From: Solirubrobacterales bacterium
GTDB lineage: Bacteria > Actinomycetota > Thermoleophilia > Solirubrobacterales > Solirubrobacteraceae
Assembly: GCA_013813955.1 (NCBI GenBank)
Contig: JACCQW010000115.1
Span: forward strand, 1-5,288
Direction: 5' to 3'
Length of the DNA stretch: 5,288 nt
The notes below the pieces were generated by a model. That model saw only the letters and a list, made by a program, of their open reading frames with translations. It did not search any database and was not told the DNA's origin. The position numbers and the translations under genes are program-made. Positions 4,082-5,288 of the stretch are shown piece by piece. Numbering within the stretch: position 1 is the stretch's first letter; each line of letters starts with the position of its first letter.

Positions 4082-5288
4082 GTGAAGCTCGCACACCTGC
4101 TGCACCGGGCCGCCGCGCTGGCGGCGCGCCGGCCTGGGCCCGTCATCGCCGTCACGGTGGTGCTCGCGCTCGTGGGCACCGCGCTCGCACTGCGCCTGCA
4201 GCCCGACGCGGGCACCGACACGCTGGTCGGCAAGGGGACCGACAGCTACGAGGCGACCGCGACGTTCCGCGAGCGCTTCGGCGATGACGCCGTCCTGGTC
4301 CTCGTCCGCGGCGACCTTGCCAAGCTCGTGCTGACCGACGACCTCGGGCGCCTGCTCGGCCTGGAGGGCTGCGTCTCTGGCAACGCGCCGCCCGGCGCCA
4401 CCCCGCCGGGCGGCCCCGGCGGCCCGTGCGCGCAGCTGGCGCGCACCAAGCCCGTCCAGGTCGTCTTCGGGCCCGCGACGTTCATCAACGAATCCGTGCG
4501 CCAGCTCAGCGATGGCTTCAGCCAGCGCCTGCAGCAGAGCCAGGCCCAGGCTCGCGCCGCCGCCGACCGGGCGCGCAAGCAGGCCCGCGACCGGGGGCTG
4601 GGCAGGGCGGAGGCCGACCGGCGCGCCAAGCAGGCCGGCGACGCCGTCGAGGCGCAGTTCCAGCGCGAGGTCCTGCAGCTCGCCGTGCGCTACGGCCTCA
4701 ACGGCGTCCCGCGACTGGACGACCCGGACTTCGTCTCCACCCTCGTCTTCGATTCCACCAAGCCCGCGGGCACCCCCAAGCGCAAGTTCTCCTACCTGTT
4801 CCCCACGCGCGGGGGGGCGACCGGGCGGGCGGCCCTGGTCACCGTGCGCCTGAGGCCCGACCTCAGCGAGCCGGAGCGCACGCGGGCCATCGACCTCGTC
4901 AAGGCGGCCACGCGCATGGACGAGTGGAAGCTGCGCAACGGCGGCGCGTACACGGTGACCGGCGCCCCCGTCGTCGTCTCCGACCTCACCGAGTCGATCA
5001 CGGGGTCGATCATCGCGCTGCTCATCGCCGCCCTGCTGGTGATGGCGGCCACGCTGGCGCTCGTGTTCTCCAGCCGCCTGCGGCTGCTGCCGCTTGCCGT
5101 CGCGCTCGTCGCCGCCGCGCTGACCTTCGGGGCGCTGTCGGCGGCCGGCGCGTCGCTGACCATGGCCTCGATCGCCGTGCTGCCCGTTCTCATCGGCCTC
5201 GCCGTCGACTACGCCATCCAGCTGCAGTCGCGCATAAGCGAGGAACGCGGCGACACGAGCCCGGAGCTGGCTGCCGGGCCCGCGGCCC
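4082..5288 (+). CDS. HAE3/MMPL-type RND transporter (N-terminal 402 residues; continues beyond window)
   Basis: This is a proton-driven RND-superfamily membrane transporter of the MMPL/hydrophobe-amphiphile efflux-3 type. Helix 1 is at about residues 20-38, followed by the family stretch PDAGTDTLVGKGTDSYEATATFRERFGDD (41-69). A large extracytoplasmic domain runs from about 70 to 305. It contains a Gly/Pro loop flanked by Cys97 and Cys116, a GPATFINES motif (130-138) and a long charged alanine-rich helix at about 145-200. Helices 2, 3 and 4 follow at about 309-329, 333-353 and 361-381. Helix 4 carries VLPVLIGLAVDYAIQLQSR with the Asp376-Tyr377 pair, which corresponds to the proton-relay Asp-Tyr of MmpL proteins. 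The second half of the transporter lies beyond the edge. The GTG at 4082 is the only possible start before helix 1, because an in-frame TAG sits 12 bases upstream. The gene follows the ATPase by 51 nt and may have its own promoter. A role in lipid or hydrophobe movement is inferred; the substrate is unknown. Confidence 0.9.
   Translation, partial: MKLAHLLHRAAALAARRPGPVIAVTVVLALVGTALALRLQPDAGTDTLVGKGTDSYEATATFRERFGDDAVLVLVRGDLAKLVLTDDLGRLLGLEGCVSGNAPPGATPPGGPGGPCAQLARTKPVQVVFGPATFINESVRQLSDGFSQRLQQSQAQARAAADRARKQARDRGLGRAEADRRAKQAGDAVEAQFQREVLQLAVRYGLNGVPRLDDPDFVSTLVFDSTKPAGTPKRKFSYLFPTRGGATGRAALVTVRLRPDLSEPERTRAIDLVKAATRMDEWKLRNGGAYTVTGAPVVVSDLTESITGSIIALLIAALLVMAATLALVFSSRLRLLPLAVALVAAALTFGALSAAGASLTMASIAVLPVLIGLAVDYAIQLQSRISEERGDTSPELAAGPAA

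Overview
The window is very GC-rich, with strong G/C bias at codon third positions, GTG starts and TANNNT-type -10 boxes set against or close to start codons. Together with the protein families present, this suggests a high-GC actinobacterium. The style resembles Thermoleophilia/Solirubrobacterales more than mycobacteria, but that taxonomic placement is inference from sequence style, not a search result.

Layout: there are two divergent transcription units. On the minus strand, a 200-residue lipoprotein gene (552-1154) is followed after 81 nt by a small four-helix membrane protein gene (470 down to the left window edge, incomplete). On the plus strand, a promoter-like site at 1214-1243 precedes two MlaE/YrbE-family permeases (1298-2104 and 2105-2902, abutting) and an MlaF/Mkl(MceG)-family ATPase (2909-4030). 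After a 51-nt gap containing a strong hairpin and a leaderless-type promoter comes the 5' part of an HAE3/MMPL-type RND transporter (4082 to the right edge, incomplete).

How it fits together: two YrbE-type permeases plus an Mkl-type ATPase make the membrane core of an Mce/Mla-type lipid ABC transporter. In mycobacteria such a core works with Mce substrate-channel proteins. No Mce-domain gene is visible here, so it must lie outside the window or elsewhere in the genome. The RND protein that follows is of a class often linked to lipid or hydrophobe movement. The simplest reading is an envelope-lipid transport locus flanked by an uncharacterised lipoprotein and membrane protein pair. The most distinctive feature is a roughly 115-residue disordered, repeat-bearing N-terminal extension on the ATPase, built on a 30-bp tandem repeat.

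I saw no tRNA, rRNA, CRISPR array, insertion sequence or phage gene. No gene-free stretch exceeds about 145 nt.
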